Assembly: GCA_965248685.1 (NCBI GenBank)
Contig: CBDFKC010000003.1
Location: forward strand, 2,604,001-2,668,000
Length of the DNA stretch: 64,000 nucleotides
Direction: 5' to 3'
Source of the DNA: VYFG01 sp965248685
Lineage (GTDB): Bacteria; Pseudomonadota; Gammaproteobacteria; Arenicellales; Poriferihabitantaceae
Of this stretch, positions 17,637-26,441 are shown one piece after another. Below the pieces are notes generated by a model. It was not told the origin of the DNA, made no database searches, and saw nothing but the letters and a program-made list of their open reading frames with translations. Made by a program: the position numbers and the translations under genes. The stretch's first letter is position 1; each line of letters starts with the position of its first letter.

Positions 17637-18599
17637 TTAGTGCCGGTCCGTTGGAATAACTTCATAGCCCTGTTCCTCGGGTTCGTCGTCCAGCATCTCT
17701 GGCGGAAACCCCGGGGCCGATATTTCCACACCGGCTTGTTGTTCCAGGCGTTTGATTATATTGGGGGACAATTCGCGGGGCCCATAACGCTCCTGACCAT
17801 CTTTGAAAATGTCCACCATCACCGGCGCGAGTTCAAGGTCCAGGTTGCCTCGCCTGGCGACCTCGCTGAATAAGCCAATATCCTTACAAACCAGGTCCAT
17901 GGTGAAACTAATATCTCTACTACCGTTCAAGATCACCTGGCTCTCGGTCTCGTGAACAAATGAATTGCCCGAAGAAATACGAATGGCTTCATAAGTTGTA
18001 TTCATATCCATTCCAGCGACTTTGGACGTGACCAATGCCTCGGTAAGGCTTAGCAAATTTGCCGTGGCCAGGTAGTTTGTGACGACCTTAAGTATGGAAG
18101 CCGAACCAAGGGGGCCGGTGTGGAGAATTCTGCGTCCCATCCGGGTTAACAGCGGCAGCATTTTCTCAAATGCCGGGCGCTCGCATCCGGCAAAGATTGC
18201 AATATTACCAGTGGCTGCGCGGTGGCAGCCTCCCGATACCGGACAATCGATGGGTTCAGCCCCGGTGGCCTTGACCAACGCACCCAAACGCAATACTTCC
18301 GCCTCATCCGTTGTACTCATTTCCGCCCATAATTTGCCAGGACCCAATCCGGCCAGAGCTCCATCCTTAGCTTCCAGTACTGCGGCGCTGGCAGCGGGAC
18401 TGGGCAGACAGGTAATCAGTATATCGACTTGCTCGGCCATTGCCCTGGGACTTTCTCCCCACTTTGCACCTTTGTCGAGAAATGATTGCGCTACTTTTTT
18501 ATCAAGATCACGAACCGTCAGATCGATACCGTTTCTCAACAGACTGCCAGCCAGCTTGCCGCCAATGTTACCGAGACCGATAAATCCTACGCTTGTCAT
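17637..18599 (-). CDS. 3-hydroxyisobutyrate dehydrogenase-family oxidoreductase
   Basis: A 320-residue NAD(P)-dependent beta-hydroxyacid dehydrogenase. GFIGLGNIGGKLA is the dinucleotide-binding loop at residues 5-17, DCPVSGG near 120 binds substrate, and KVVTNYL near 170 holds the catalytic lysine. The family includes HibDH, tartronate-semialdehyde reductase and succinic semialdehyde reductases; the sequence does not discriminate. A C-terminal acidic tail of about 25 residues (MLDDEPEEQGYE) is longer than usual. A second member of the family lies at 40.3 kb. Confidence 0.8.
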   Translation of the reverse strand: MTSVGFIGLGNIGGKLAGSLLRNGIDLTVRDLDKKVAQSFLDKGAKWGESPRAMAEQVDILITCLPSPAASAAVLEAKDGALAGLGPGKLWAEMSTTDEAEVLRLGALVKATGAEPIDCPVSGGCHRAATGNIAIFAGCERPAFEKMLPLLTRMGRRILHTGPLGSASILKVVTNYLATANLLSLTEALVTSKVAGMDMNTTYEAIRISSGNSFVHETESQVILNGSRDISFTMDLVCKDIGLFSEVARRGNLDLELAPVMVDIFKDGQERYGPRELSPNIIKRLEQQAGVEISAPGFPPEMLDDEPEEQGYEVIPTDRH

Positions 18600-18729
18600 T
18601 TCAATATATCAGGGTATAAAAAGAGGCGGTATTTTGCCGCGCTTTTGATGGTGGTGGAAGCGCTATTTTCATTTGGAATTGATCAAATTTCGAAGAATTT
18701 TGGTCAGGGTTTGAATGGTTAATCGATGA

Positions 18730-19797
18730 CTAAATCTTGCGCGGTTTTCCGATGCTGGCCAGATGCTGTTGGCCTATGGAAAATACCGTGCCGGGCCAGG
18801 ATGGCGCGGCCTCTGTGTCGGGCCAGGCATTGCGATAGTCGCTGGGCTTTTTGCCAAAGCAGTTGATGAATGCATTGGCAAAGTGAGACATTGAATTGAA
18901 CCCACTGGCAACCGAAACTTCCCGAATGGTTATCTGGGTACTGGTTAATAAAACCCGGGCATATTGCAGACGTAGTAGCTGGCTGTATTGCACCACTGAA
19001 CACCCCAAATAGCGTTTAAAGTATCGTTCCAGTTGGCGTTGGGAAATGCCGATACGGTTGGCGATTTCCGGCACTTTTAACGGGTCCATTATATTTGACT
19101 CGAGTAACTTGATGGCCTGGTCCACATAGGGATGGATAGATTCCGACGGACTGCCGTGGGTATGGCGTTGGGGTGCGCTCGCCGGTCGTATGGGATAATG
19201 CATCATCTGGTCAGTTATCTCCGAGGCAAGAAAGTCACCGTGTGCCGCGGCGATCAGGTGTAGCATCATATCGATTCCTGCGGTTCCTCCCGAGCAGGAA
19301 ATTAAATTTCCATCTTCAGTAAACAATTGCTCCTTGAGGTTCGCCTTGGGAAACTGTTCGGCAAACCCCATCATCATGGACCAATGGGTAGTCACCAGCT
19401 TTTTTGAAAGTATCTTAGCCCGGGCTAACGGATAAATTCCCATTTCCATTCCGCAAATTTTTACATTATTTCTATTCAGCCGTTGCAACCAGCTGAACAT
19501 TTGGTCGCATACATAATGCTCGCAGCCCCAACTGCCGATGATAAACACTGCATCGTAATCGGCACTGCTCCCAACCTCGACCAGCTCAGAATGTACCGAC
19601 ATTCCATTGCTGGCGATGATGTCTTCACCATCAAAGGACAAATAGTGCCACCGGTATAAAGGTTCTGGGGAGAGGTAATTGGCAATTCGAATGGGTTCGA
19701 TAGTAGTGGTCAGGGTCATCATGTTAAATCGGGGAATTAACACGAAGGCCAAATTTGACAATTCGGTATTGGGTTTTTGCGGAGCGTTGTCAGACAT
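18730..19797 (-). CDS. GlxA/CdhR-like AraC-family regulator
   Basis: A 355-residue regulator. Residues 10-190 form a DJ-1/PfpI-like sensor domain lacking an obvious catalytic triad. Residues 225-330 are an AraC-type double helix-turn-helix (EIANRIGISQRQLERYF; IREVSVASGFNSMSHFANAF). This architecture is shared by GbdR and CdhR, regulators of glycine betaine and carnitine catabolism in Pseudomonas. The gene diverges from the BKACE gene across a region with dyad symmetry, which fits control of the carnitine genes. The ATG at 19797 is preferred to the upstream TTG at 19824 because the peptide MSDNAPQKP directly precedes the sensor domain. Confidence 0.82.
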   Translation of the reverse strand: MSDNAPQKPNTELSNLAFVLIPRFNMMTLTTTIEPIRIANYLSPEPLYRWHYLSFDGEDIIASNGMSVHSELVEVGSSADYDAVFIIGSWGCEHYVCDQMFSWLQRLNRNNVKICGMEMGIYPLARAKILSKKLVTTHWSMMMGFAEQFPKANLKEQLFTEDGNLISCSGGTAGIDMMLHLIAAAHGDFLASEITDQMMHYPIRPASAPQRHTHGSPSESIHPYVDQAIKLLESNIMDPLKVPEIANRIGISQRQLERYFKRYLGCSVVQYSQLLRLQYARVLLTSTQITIREVSVASGFNSMSHFANAFINCFGKKPSDYRNAWPDTEAAPSWPGTVFSIGQQHLASIGKPRKI

Positions 19798-19851
19798 ATT
19801 ATTTATGCAGAACGTCAAAACCATGAGGAAATAGGCGAGTGGTCGAATTAT

Positions 19852-19884
19852 AGATAGAACTGTCGATAAATCGTTAATCTATCT
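19852..19884. promoter_or_regulatory. Nested dyad between regulator and BKACE genes
   Basis: AGATAGA (19852-19858) and TCTATCT (19878-19884) are perfect inverted arms. Inside them CGAT-AA-ATCG (19864-19873) is a second palindrome with almost the same centre. A third palindrome, TTTTGCAAAA, follows at 19893-19902. They lie between the divergent GlxA/CdhR-like regulator and the catabolic operon, so they are candidate operator sites. Confidence 0.4.
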
Positions 19885-19935
19885 GAAGTATATTTTGCAA
19901 AATCGACAAAACAAATCCTGTTGCGGAGATTAACT

Positions 19936-20820
19936 ATGAACTATGAAGTAATTGTTACCTGTGCGGTAACCGGTGGTGGCGATACTGTCGGTAAACATCC
20001 GGGTATCCCGGTTACCCCTGAGCAAATTGCCAATGCGGCAATTGAAGCCGCCAAAGCCGGCGCGGCCATCGCCCATATTCATGTGCGGGATCCGGAAACT
20101 GGCAAGGGTTCGCGAGACCCTGCGCTGTTTAAAGAGGTGGTGGATCGGATTCGGTCTTCCGATACTGACGTCGTAATTAATCTTACCGCGGGCATGGGAG
20201 GAGACTGGGTGCCAGATCTGGCTGACCCCTCAATGCCTGGACCGGGTACCGACATGGTGGGGCCTCTAGAGCGTCTGGCCCATGTCGAAGAGTTACTTCC
20301 AGAAATATCCAGTCTGGATTGCGGCACGCTGAATTTTGGAAATGATGACACTATTTACATTTCGACCCCGCCAATGCTGCGTAAGATGGCTGAATCGATT
20401 AAACAGTGGGGGGTTAAACCGGAGATGGAGGTATTCGAACTGGGTCACCTTCGGTTTGCCAAGCAAATGATCGCCGAAGGGTTGGTTGAAGATCCGCCAA
20501 TGTTTCAGATCTGTCTCGGTATTCCCTGGGGTGCAGATCAAAGCGTCGACACCATGAAGGTGATGAAGGACGAACTGCCAACCGGAGCAATGTGGTCGAG
20601 CTTTGGTATTTCCAGAATGCAAATGCCCATGGCGGCAACCGCAGTGGCCATGGGCGGAAATGTCCGGGTTGGCCTCGAAGATAATCTGTATCTTGATCGC
20701 GGTGTTTTGGCGACCAATGCGCAATTGGTCGAACGGGTGATCGGTATTATTGAAAGGATGGGGGCGAGGGCGGTTACGCCGGCTGAGGCCCGTAAAAAAC
20801 TGAATCTGCGTGGCGCATAA
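19936..20820 (+). CDS. Beta-keto acid cleavage enzyme (BKACE/DUF849), 3-dehydrocarnitine-type
   Basis: A 294-residue TIM-barrel enzyme condensing a beta-keto acid with acetyl-CoA and yielding acetoacetate plus a new acyl-CoA. The zinc ligands are HIHVRD (H47, H49) and a glutamate in VGLEDNLYL. It is similar in outline to the Pseudomonas enzyme that cleaves 3-dehydrocarnitine to glycine betainyl-CoA. The start at 19936 has GCGGAGA ten bases upstream; an in-frame TTG at 19921 is less likely. It is the first gene of an operon with an acyl-CoA dehydrogenase and an acyl-CoA ligase, divergent from a CdhR-like regulator. Carnitine dehydrogenase and CaiD downstream support the substrate assignment. 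Confidence 0.85.
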   Translation: MNYEVIVTCAVTGGGDTVGKHPGIPVTPEQIANAAIEAAKAGAAIAHIHVRDPETGKGSRDPALFKEVVDRIRSSDTDVVINLTAGMGGDWVPDLADPSMPGPGTDMVGPLERLAHVEELLPEISSLDCGTLNFGNDDTIYISTPPMLRKMAESIKQWGVKPEMEVFELGHLRFAKQMIAEGLVEDPPMFQICLGIPWGADQSVDTMKVMKDELPTGAMWSSFGISRMQMPMAATAVAMGGNVRVGLEDNLYLDRGVLATNAQLVERVIGIIERMGARAVTPAEARKKLNLRGA

Positions 20821-20868
20821 GCCAGCTCCATAAGCCAACCGGGTTGCCGAATAATTCTAAATCAGACC

Positions 20869-22029
20869 ATGGATATTAAAATTAGTCACGAGAACGATTT
20901 ACTGCTGCAAACCGTTCGTTCATTTATGCAGCAGGAAATTTTCCCCCATGAAGAAGAAGTGGATCGAGTTGGTCTGGTCCCGGAAGAACTGGGTAAGCAG
21001 ATTGAAAAGAGATCCATAGAAGCCGGATTGTACGCGGCTAATCTGCCCGAGGCGGTGGGCGGTGGTGGGCTGGACTATACCAGCATGGCCCTGATTGAGA
21101 GAGAGTATGGCAAGACCAGTCATGCGCTGCATTCCTGGATTGGCCGACCAACCGAATTGTTGATGGCTTGCAAGGGAGATCAGATTGAAAAATATCTGAA
21201 TCCCTGTGTCCGCGCTGAAAAACGTGAATTGTTTGCGTTGACTGAACCCGAAGCCGGGTCGGATATTATGTCGATGAAATCCAATGCCAGAAAGGATGGC
21301 AGCGACTGGATTTTGAATGGTTCAAAACACTTTATATCGGGACCGGTAATGCCCGATTTCGCCATTGTATTTGCGGTTACCGGCATTGATGAAACTCCCC
21401 GGGGCCAGCGCAAGCGTGTGACCGCTTTCCTGGTGGATGTTGGAATTGACGGTTTTGATATTCGCGAGGGAAACCGCTGCGTCAGCTATCGTGGGTATAA
21501 AAATTTCCAACTCAGTTTCTCCGACGTCCGGTTGGGGCCTGATCAGGTTCTTGGGGAAGAAGGGCGGGGACTGGAACACTCGGGACAATGGCTTAAGATG
21601 GGGCGAGTTTGGGTTGGTGCAACTTGTTGCGGAAAGGCTGAGAGAATGTACCATCTTGCTCTGGACTGGGCGGCGAATCGAAAGCAGTTTGGCAAGCCCA
21701 TTGGCCAGTTTCAGGCAACGGGATTTCGTCTTGCAGATATGGCGATTGGCCTTAAGACGGCTGATTTGCTGGTAATGAACGCGGTAGAGAAAGCCGACGA
21801 AGGGATAATGCAGGACGCCGACGCGGCCATGGTAAAAGTATATTGTTCGGAGATGCTGAACAAGGTTGCCGACGATACCGTGCAAATTTATGGTGGCATG
21901 GGGCTGATGGAAGAATTACCCATACAACGGCTGTGGCGAGATTCGCGCCTGGAAAGAATCTGGGACGGGACCTCAGAAATTCAACGCCATATCATCACCC
22001 GGTCCCTGCTCCGGCCATTGGGTGCATGA
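20869..22029 (+). CDS. Acyl-CoA dehydrogenase (gamma-butyrobetainyl-CoA dehydrogenase candidate)
   Basis: A 386-residue FAD-dependent acyl-CoA dehydrogenase, introducing a trans-2 double bond. The FAD/substrate motif ALTEPEAGSD is near residue 125 and the C-terminal signature IYGGMGLMEELPIQRLWRD is clear. In the usual catalytic-base segment (YEGT in medium-chain enzymes) it reads WDGTSEIQRH, so aspartate replaces glutamate, as in a subset of bacterial members. Its stop overlaps the start of the ligase gene (ATGA). Between a BKACE and a CoA ligase in a carnitine locus, oxidation of gamma-butyrobetainyl-CoA to crotonobetainyl-CoA is the likeliest role, by inference. Confidence 0.82.
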   Translation: MDIKISHENDLLLQTVRSFMQQEIFPHEEEVDRVGLVPEELGKQIEKRSIEAGLYAANLPEAVGGGGLDYTSMALIEREYGKTSHALHSWIGRPTELLMACKGDQIEKYLNPCVRAEKRELFALTEPEAGSDIMSMKSNARKDGSDWILNGSKHFISGPVMPDFAIVFAVTGIDETPRGQRKRVTAFLVDVGIDGFDIREGNRCVSYRGYKNFQLSFSDVRLGPDQVLGEEGRGLEHSGQWLKMGRVWVGATCCGKAERMYHLALDWAANRKQFGKPIGQFQATGFRLADMAIGLKTADLLVMNAVEKADEGIMQDADAAMVKVYCSEMLNKVADDTVQIYGGMGLMEELPIQRLWRDSRLERIWDGTSEIQRHIITRSLLRPLGA

Positions 22030-24146
22030 CCGAGGAGTCTGGGTCGACGTTGCAAAATGCGCAATTACGTCGGGCCAATCTGGGGCGGCTACTGAATCCA
22101 AAACATATTGCCATTATTGGCGGCCGCGATGGGGTGATCGTTATTGATGAATGTCGGCGGATTGGGTATGCCGGTCCGATCTGGCCGGTTAATCCGAAAC
22201 GAGAGCAGTTAAATGGTTTGACCTGCTATCCATCGGTGGCCGAATTGCCCGAGGCACCCGACGCAGTGTTTCTCGCGGTGCCAGCAAAAGCAGCAATAGA
22301 TATTGTAAAACAGCTGGCGCAAATGGGCGCCGGTGGGGTGGTATGTTATACCGCCGGTTTTGGTGCCGATGGCCATGAAGGAGGTGCGTCGGATCAGCCA
22401 CTGGTTGATGTAGTGGGCGACATGGCTTTGGTTGGGCCAAACTGTTATGGATTAATCAATTATATCGACCGAGTTGCGTTGTGGCCGTTTCCTCATGGTG
22501 GTTTTAACCCCGGGTATGGCGCGGCTGTTATTACTCAGAGTGGTATGTTGTCCTCCGACCTCACCATGAATCAGCGTAGCCTGCCTTTGGCCTATATGAT
22601 CTCTGCCGGTAATCAGTCGGTGCTGAAACTGGAAGACTATATTGAATATCTGTGTGAGCGGCAGGAGGTCCGGGCGATTGGTTTGCATATTGAAGGACTG
22701 AAGGATATCGAATCGTTTAGCCGGGTTGCGCGCAAGGCGCTGGAACTGGGTAAACCCATCGTGGTGCTGAAAACCGGCACTTCCAAAATTGGTGCTCAAC
22801 TTACCATCAGCCATACCGGGTCGTTATCAGGTACCAACGAACTGTATCAGGCCTTGTTCAAACGCCTTGGTATTATCAGCGTGTCAAATCCGGGGCAGTT
22901 GGTCGAAACGCTCAAATTTATTTGTATAAGCGGATTACCCAAAGGTAAACGACTGATGGGATTTACCTGCTCCGGTGGGGGTGCCACCATGCTGGCTGAC
23001 TATGCCGAAAAAGTTGGTCTTAGTTTACCCAAACCTTCTACTGCGGCTACGGATCAATTAGTTGATCTGTTACCGACAATAGCCACCGTTTCAAATCCCC
23101 TGGACTACACCACACCAATCTGGGGAATCCCAGAGAAAACCCTTCCAGTGTTTTCGAGTGCTTTGTCAGATGGCTATGATGCCTCGGTCATCGTGCAGGA
23201 TTATCCTTTGCCGGGGTTCGATGAAAGCAAACAATTTTATCTGAATGATGCCGGTGCTTTTGCCGAAGCGACCCGGACCGCGAAAGTGCCGGCAGCGGTA
23301 TGCAGTACCCTGTCGGAAAATATTGATCAGGCAACCAGGGAATGGTTAGTGGACCAGAGTATTGCGCCATTGCAGGGAATACATGAAGGGTTAAATGCCA
23401 TCAATAGTGCAATCTGGTATGGGCGGCAACGACAGATTGTTCTGGACCATGTCAGCAGTGAATTGATCCCTGTCCAATCACTGACGACGATTAATCAGGT
23501 TGACGAATGGCGTGGCAAACAAGTGCTTATCAAAGCAGGTATAACTGTGCCCAAAGGGCGTTTAGTTAGTGGAGCGGAGGCTGGACTGGCCGCTGAGGAA
23601 ATTGGATTTCCAGTAGTGGTCAAAATGAATTCCAGTCAGATTGCCCATAAGACCGAAGTTGGCGCAGTAATCGTGGGCCTGTCGAGTTTCGAGGAAGTGC
23701 AAGATGCGGTTAGAGATATATCTGCCAATGTCGGAAGGTTAGCGCCGGGTCTGGCAGTCGACCAATTTTTGGTCGAGCAAATGATGCCCCGACCAGTCGT
23801 AGAATTAATGCTGGATATACGAACCGACAATCAGTTCGGGTACGTTATGACGCTGTCAACCGGCGGTGTACTGATCGAGATAATTGCCGATCCGGTATCA
23901 CTGCTCCTGCCTGCAAGTAACCAGGAAATTCTCGATGCGCTCAATCAGTTGTCGACTGCACCCGTGCTCGACGGATACCGTGGTCACCAGGGCGTAAATA
24001 AAGAAACCCTGGTAACGACCATCAGCGGACTTGCCAGCTACGTCACCGGGGAACATGCCAATATCGCAGAGATTGAGATAAATCCGCTATTTGTCTACCC
24101 AGATGAAGTCGTCGCCGTTGACGTCTTAGCTCAATACTTCGTTTAA
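22026..24146 (+). CDS. NDP-forming acyl-CoA ligase (acetate-CoA ligase family fusion)
   Basis: A 706-residue single-chain acyl-CoA ligase that cleaves ATP to ADP. It has an N-terminal CoA-binding Rossmann domain (HIAIIGGRDG near 27; GPNCYGLINY near 140), a ligase domain with the phospho-histidine segment ISHTGSLSGTNE near 260, and a C-terminal ATP-grasp domain (VVVKMNSSQIAHKTEVGAV near 535). The ATG at 22026 overlaps the dehydrogenase stop; a longer frame to 21843 lies inside that gene and is rejected. It is proposed to activate gamma-butyrobetaine, carnitine or betaine. Known gamma-butyrobetaine ligases are AMP-forming, so this would be a substitution. Confidence 0.82.
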   Translation: MTEESGSTLQNAQLRRANLGRLLNPKHIAIIGGRDGVIVIDECRRIGYAGPIWPVNPKREQLNGLTCYPSVAELPEAPDAVFLAVPAKAAIDIVKQLAQMGAGGVVCYTAGFGADGHEGGASDQPLVDVVGDMALVGPNCYGLINYIDRVALWPFPHGGFNPGYGAAVITQSGMLSSDLTMNQRSLPLAYMISAGNQSVLKLEDYIEYLCERQEVRAIGLHIEGLKDIESFSRVARKALELGKPIVVLKTGTSKIGAQLTISHTGSLSGTNELYQALFKRLGIISVSNPGQLVETLKFICISGLPKGKRLMGFTCSGGGATMLADYAEKVGLSLPKPSTAATDQLVDLLPTIATVSNPLDYTTPIWGIPEKTLPVFSSALSDGYDASVIVQDYPLPGFDESKQFYLNDAGAFAEATRTAKVPAAVCSTLSENIDQATREWLVDQSIAPLQGIHEGLNAINSAIWYGRQRQIVLDHVSSELIPVQSLTTINQVDEWRGKQVLIKAGITVPKGRLVSGAEAGLAAEEIGFPVVVKMNSSQIAHKTEVGAVIVGLSSFEEVQDAVRDISANVGRLAPGLAVDQFLVEQMMPRPVVELMLDIRTDNQFGYVMTLSTGGVLIEIIADPVSLLLPASNQEILDALNQLSTAPVLDGYRGHQGVNKETLVTTISGLASYVTGEHANIAEIEINPLFVYPDEVVAVDVLAQYFV

Positions 24147-25627
24147 CGCATAACAAAAGGATTCGCCATGGGCGTACTGGACATATTCATCCATATGGTC
24201 TTTGGCCGGGTATAGTCGTACATCGCCTGAAAGCCACTTTCCCTGCCGTAACCCGAGCCTTTGAATCCACCAAATTCTGCAATAGGGGAAACCACCCGAT
24301 AAGTATTTACCCAAACGATTCCGGCCCGTACTGCCTTTGCTACTCGAATTGATCGCGCGCTGTCCCGGGTAAAGATACCGGCGGCAAGGCCGTGTTTAGT
24401 ATCGTTAGCCAGGGCAATAACTTCGTTTTCATCTTTAAACCGGATTACGCTAAGCACCGGACCGAACAGCTCCGTATCGACGATGCGAAGGTCCTGACGT
24501 GGGCAATCGATGATAGTGGGTTGGTAGAACAGACCATCACCCATGTTCTCAGGTTGCTTGCCACCGTGGAGTAATTTACCTCCCTGTTCCTGGGCGAAGG
24601 CGACCTCTCGCTCGATATGATCGAGCTGCGCCGTGGTGCATAGCGGACCCATTTGGGTTTCTTCTTCCAGGGGATCACCAATTCTGATTTGCGCCGCCAG
24701 TTTGACGATTGAATCGAGAAACTCATCGGCGATATCTTCATGCAAATACAACCGCGATCCGGCCACACAGCTCTGCCCGGTGGCGCCAAAAATACCGGCG
24801 ATGGATCCGTTCACGGCGCTTTCAATATCGGCATCTTCGAACACAATAAATGGCGATTTTCCGCCCAGCTCAAGGGATACTTCGGCGAAGTTTTCCGCTG
24901 AGTTATATAAAACCTGACGGGCTGCGCTGGGGCCGCCGGTAAAACTAATACGCTGCACCAGGGGATGGGAGGTTAACGCTTTACCGCAAGGGTCTCCGTG
25001 TCCACAGACGATGTTGACAACCCCGGGTGGGAAACCGGCTTCCTCGATCAGTTTGCCAAATTCCAGCATTGCTGCAGAGGCCTGTTCAGACGCTTTCAGA
25101 ACTACCGTATTACCCGCGGCCAGGGCGGGTCCGAGTTTAACCGCGACTAAAAATAACTGGGAGTTCCATGGCACCACTGCCGCCACTACCCCGAGGGGTT
25201 CACGGTCGGTAAAGACAAATAGGTCGGGTTTATCTATGGGTAGAGTCTCACCGTGTATTTTATCCGCGCAACCCGCATAGTAATGAAAAAATTCGGCAAT
25301 ATATTTAGCTTGCCAGCGGGTTTCTTTGAGCATTTTTCCGGTGTCTACCGACTCAGTCCGCCCCAGCTCTTCAGACTTATCGGCCAGCAGGTCTGCCAGC
25401 TTACGCAAATATCTTCCACGTTCGGTGGGTACTGCGCTGGCCCAGGGACCCGAAGTAAACGCCTGATGCGCGGCTTTAACCGCCCGGTCAACGTCTTCGG
25501 CAGTCGCCTCGGGAATTTCCGCCCAGACTTTTCCAGTGGATGGATTGATACTTTCAAACTTTTTCCCATCGCTCGAATCAACCCATTCGCCGTCAATGAG
25601 CATTTGGTAAGAATGTATAGCCGTCAT
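24143..25627 (-). CDS. Aldehyde dehydrogenase (betaine/trimethylaminobutyraldehyde type candidate)
   Basis: A 494-residue NAD(P)-dependent aldehyde dehydrogenase. The VPWNSQ oxyanion motif is near 160, the base glutamate in LELGGKSPF near 255, and the catalytic cysteine in ATGQSCVAGSRLYL near 288. Non-acylating and full length. It is convergent with the NDP ligase, overlapping 4 bases, and sits inside the carnitine locus. This suggests oxidation of 4-trimethylaminobutyraldehyde to gamma-butyrobetaine, but a role in betaine aldehyde or other aldehyde oxidation cannot be excluded. A palindromic site lies 63 bases upstream of its start. Confidence 0.85.
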   Translation of the reverse strand: MTAIHSYQMLIDGEWVDSSDGKKFESINPSTGKVWAEIPEATAEDVDRAVKAAHQAFTSGPWASAVPTERGRYLRKLADLLADKSEELGRTESVDTGKMLKETRWQAKYIAEFFHYYAGCADKIHGETLPIDKPDLFVFTDREPLGVVAAVVPWNSQLFLVAVKLGPALAAGNTVVLKASEQASAAMLEFGKLIEEAGFPPGVVNIVCGHGDPCGKALTSHPLVQRISFTGGPSAARQVLYNSAENFAEVSLELGGKSPFIVFEDADIESAVNGSIAGIFGATGQSCVAGSRLYLHEDIADEFLDSIVKLAAQIRIGDPLEEETQMGPLCTTAQLDHIEREVAFAQEQGGKLLHGGKQPENMGDGLFYQPTIIDCPRQDLRIVDTELFGPVLSVIRFKDENEVIALANDTKHGLAAGIFTRDSARSIRVAKAVRAGIVWVNTYRVVSPIAEFGGFKGSGYGRESGFQAMYDYTRPKTIWMNMSSTPMANPFVMR

Positions 25628-25689
25628 TTTTTTATCTCTGTGTGGGTGCTTTAAATCAAACTTGATTTTGCCTGTTCAACGACTAGAAT

Positions 25690-25710
25690 TGTATGTTATT
25701 TCGACATACA
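25690..25710. promoter_or_regulatory. Palindromic site upstream of aldehyde dehydrogenase
   Basis: The perfect 7-base arms TGTATGT and ACATACA are separated by 7 bases, giving a 21-base dyad. A second pair, CACTG/CAGTG (25709-25713 and 25726-25730), overlaps it. The position, 63 bases upstream of the aldehyde dehydrogenase start, fits an operator. No factor can be named. Confidence 0.35.
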
Positions 25711-25810
25711 CTGGCGAATTACAGACAGTGATTGTGCTTGTGCAGGCGCTATGATTACGCGTTATTATACTGATATGACCTGACAAAACCGAGGAACCCC
25801 TGCATAAGTC

Positions 25811-26017
25811 ATGACCGATCAATTTGAGCCCAAAATTTCCAATCTTTTCGTTGCCCACGATGATAAATGCGGGCTTCGCAAAAGCCTCAGCCGGCCGCGA
25901 ACAACTATTACGTGCCCCACTTTATTTATCTGGGCCGTCTCAATATTGAAAATTTCGAATCTCAACTTGATTCGCCCAGACTTATGTAGAGGTTTCCTTA
26001 ATCACTACCAACTCTGA
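25811..26017 (+). pseudogene. Decayed copy A of an unknown gene (paralogue at 49.0 kb)
   Basis: The stretch begins ATGACCGATCA and continues TTTGAGCCCAAAAT. It shares this start and a downstream block with 49042-49262, including the nearly identical peptide FESQ-SP seen in a shifted frame (RLNIENFESQLDSPRL here). Frame 1 gives a 68-residue open frame, but the conserved peptide lies in another frame and is followed by TAG. It is therefore interpreted as a frameshifted relic, not a gene. It occupies most of the 393-base space between the aldehyde dehydrogenase and RidA genes. Confidence 0.45.
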
Positions 26018-26020
26018 ATT

Positions 26021-26416
26021 ATGTCAAATTCCAAACAAGTAATTGGCGAGCCATTAATCGTTAACGGTAGAAAATTGTCTCTGTCTCGTGCGGTTCGCGC
26101 GGGGGATTTCGTGTTTCTCACCGGTCAGATTCCGCTGAGAAATGGTGTGCCAATGACCGACGGTACCATTGAAGATCAAACCCACCAGGTCTTGCAGGAT
26201 ATTAGAAACACACTGGCCCTCGCCGGTTGCGGCATGACCGACGTAGTGAAAGCCATGGTCTGGTTAACTGACCGCGTTGACTTTCCAGGATTTAATGAGG
26301 TCTACAGCGAGTATTTTCCGGAAGATCCGCCAGCACGCTCGGCAGTTGTAAATGATCTGCTGGTTGATGTGAGAGTTGAGGTCGAGGTGGTTGCCTATCA
26401 CCCGATTGCCGACTAA
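26021..26416 (+). CDS. RidA family protein
   Basis: A 131-residue Rid-family protein with GDFVFLTGQIP near residue 33, VKAMVWLTD near 82, and PARSAVVNDLLVDVRVEVEVVAY at the end, including the arginine (PPARSAV) that binds carboxylates in RidA. It likely deaminates reactive enamine/imine compounds or acts on a related metabolite. It opens the downstream part of the carnitine locus. The following hydrolase starts 25 bases after its stop. Confidence 0.82.
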   Translation: MSNSKQVIGEPLIVNGRKLSLSRAVRAGDFVFLTGQIPLRNGVPMTDGTIEDQTHQVLQDIRNTLALAGCGMTDVVKAMVWLTDRVDFPGFNEVYSEYFPEDPPARSAVVNDLLVDVRVEVEVVAYHPIAD

Positions 26417-26441
26417 TTCACTGGCCTGGATAGAAACCGCA

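Noticed and set aside
20293..20838. Minus-strand frame opposite the BKACE gene
   Set aside because: Antisense shadow of a well-supported catabolic gene.
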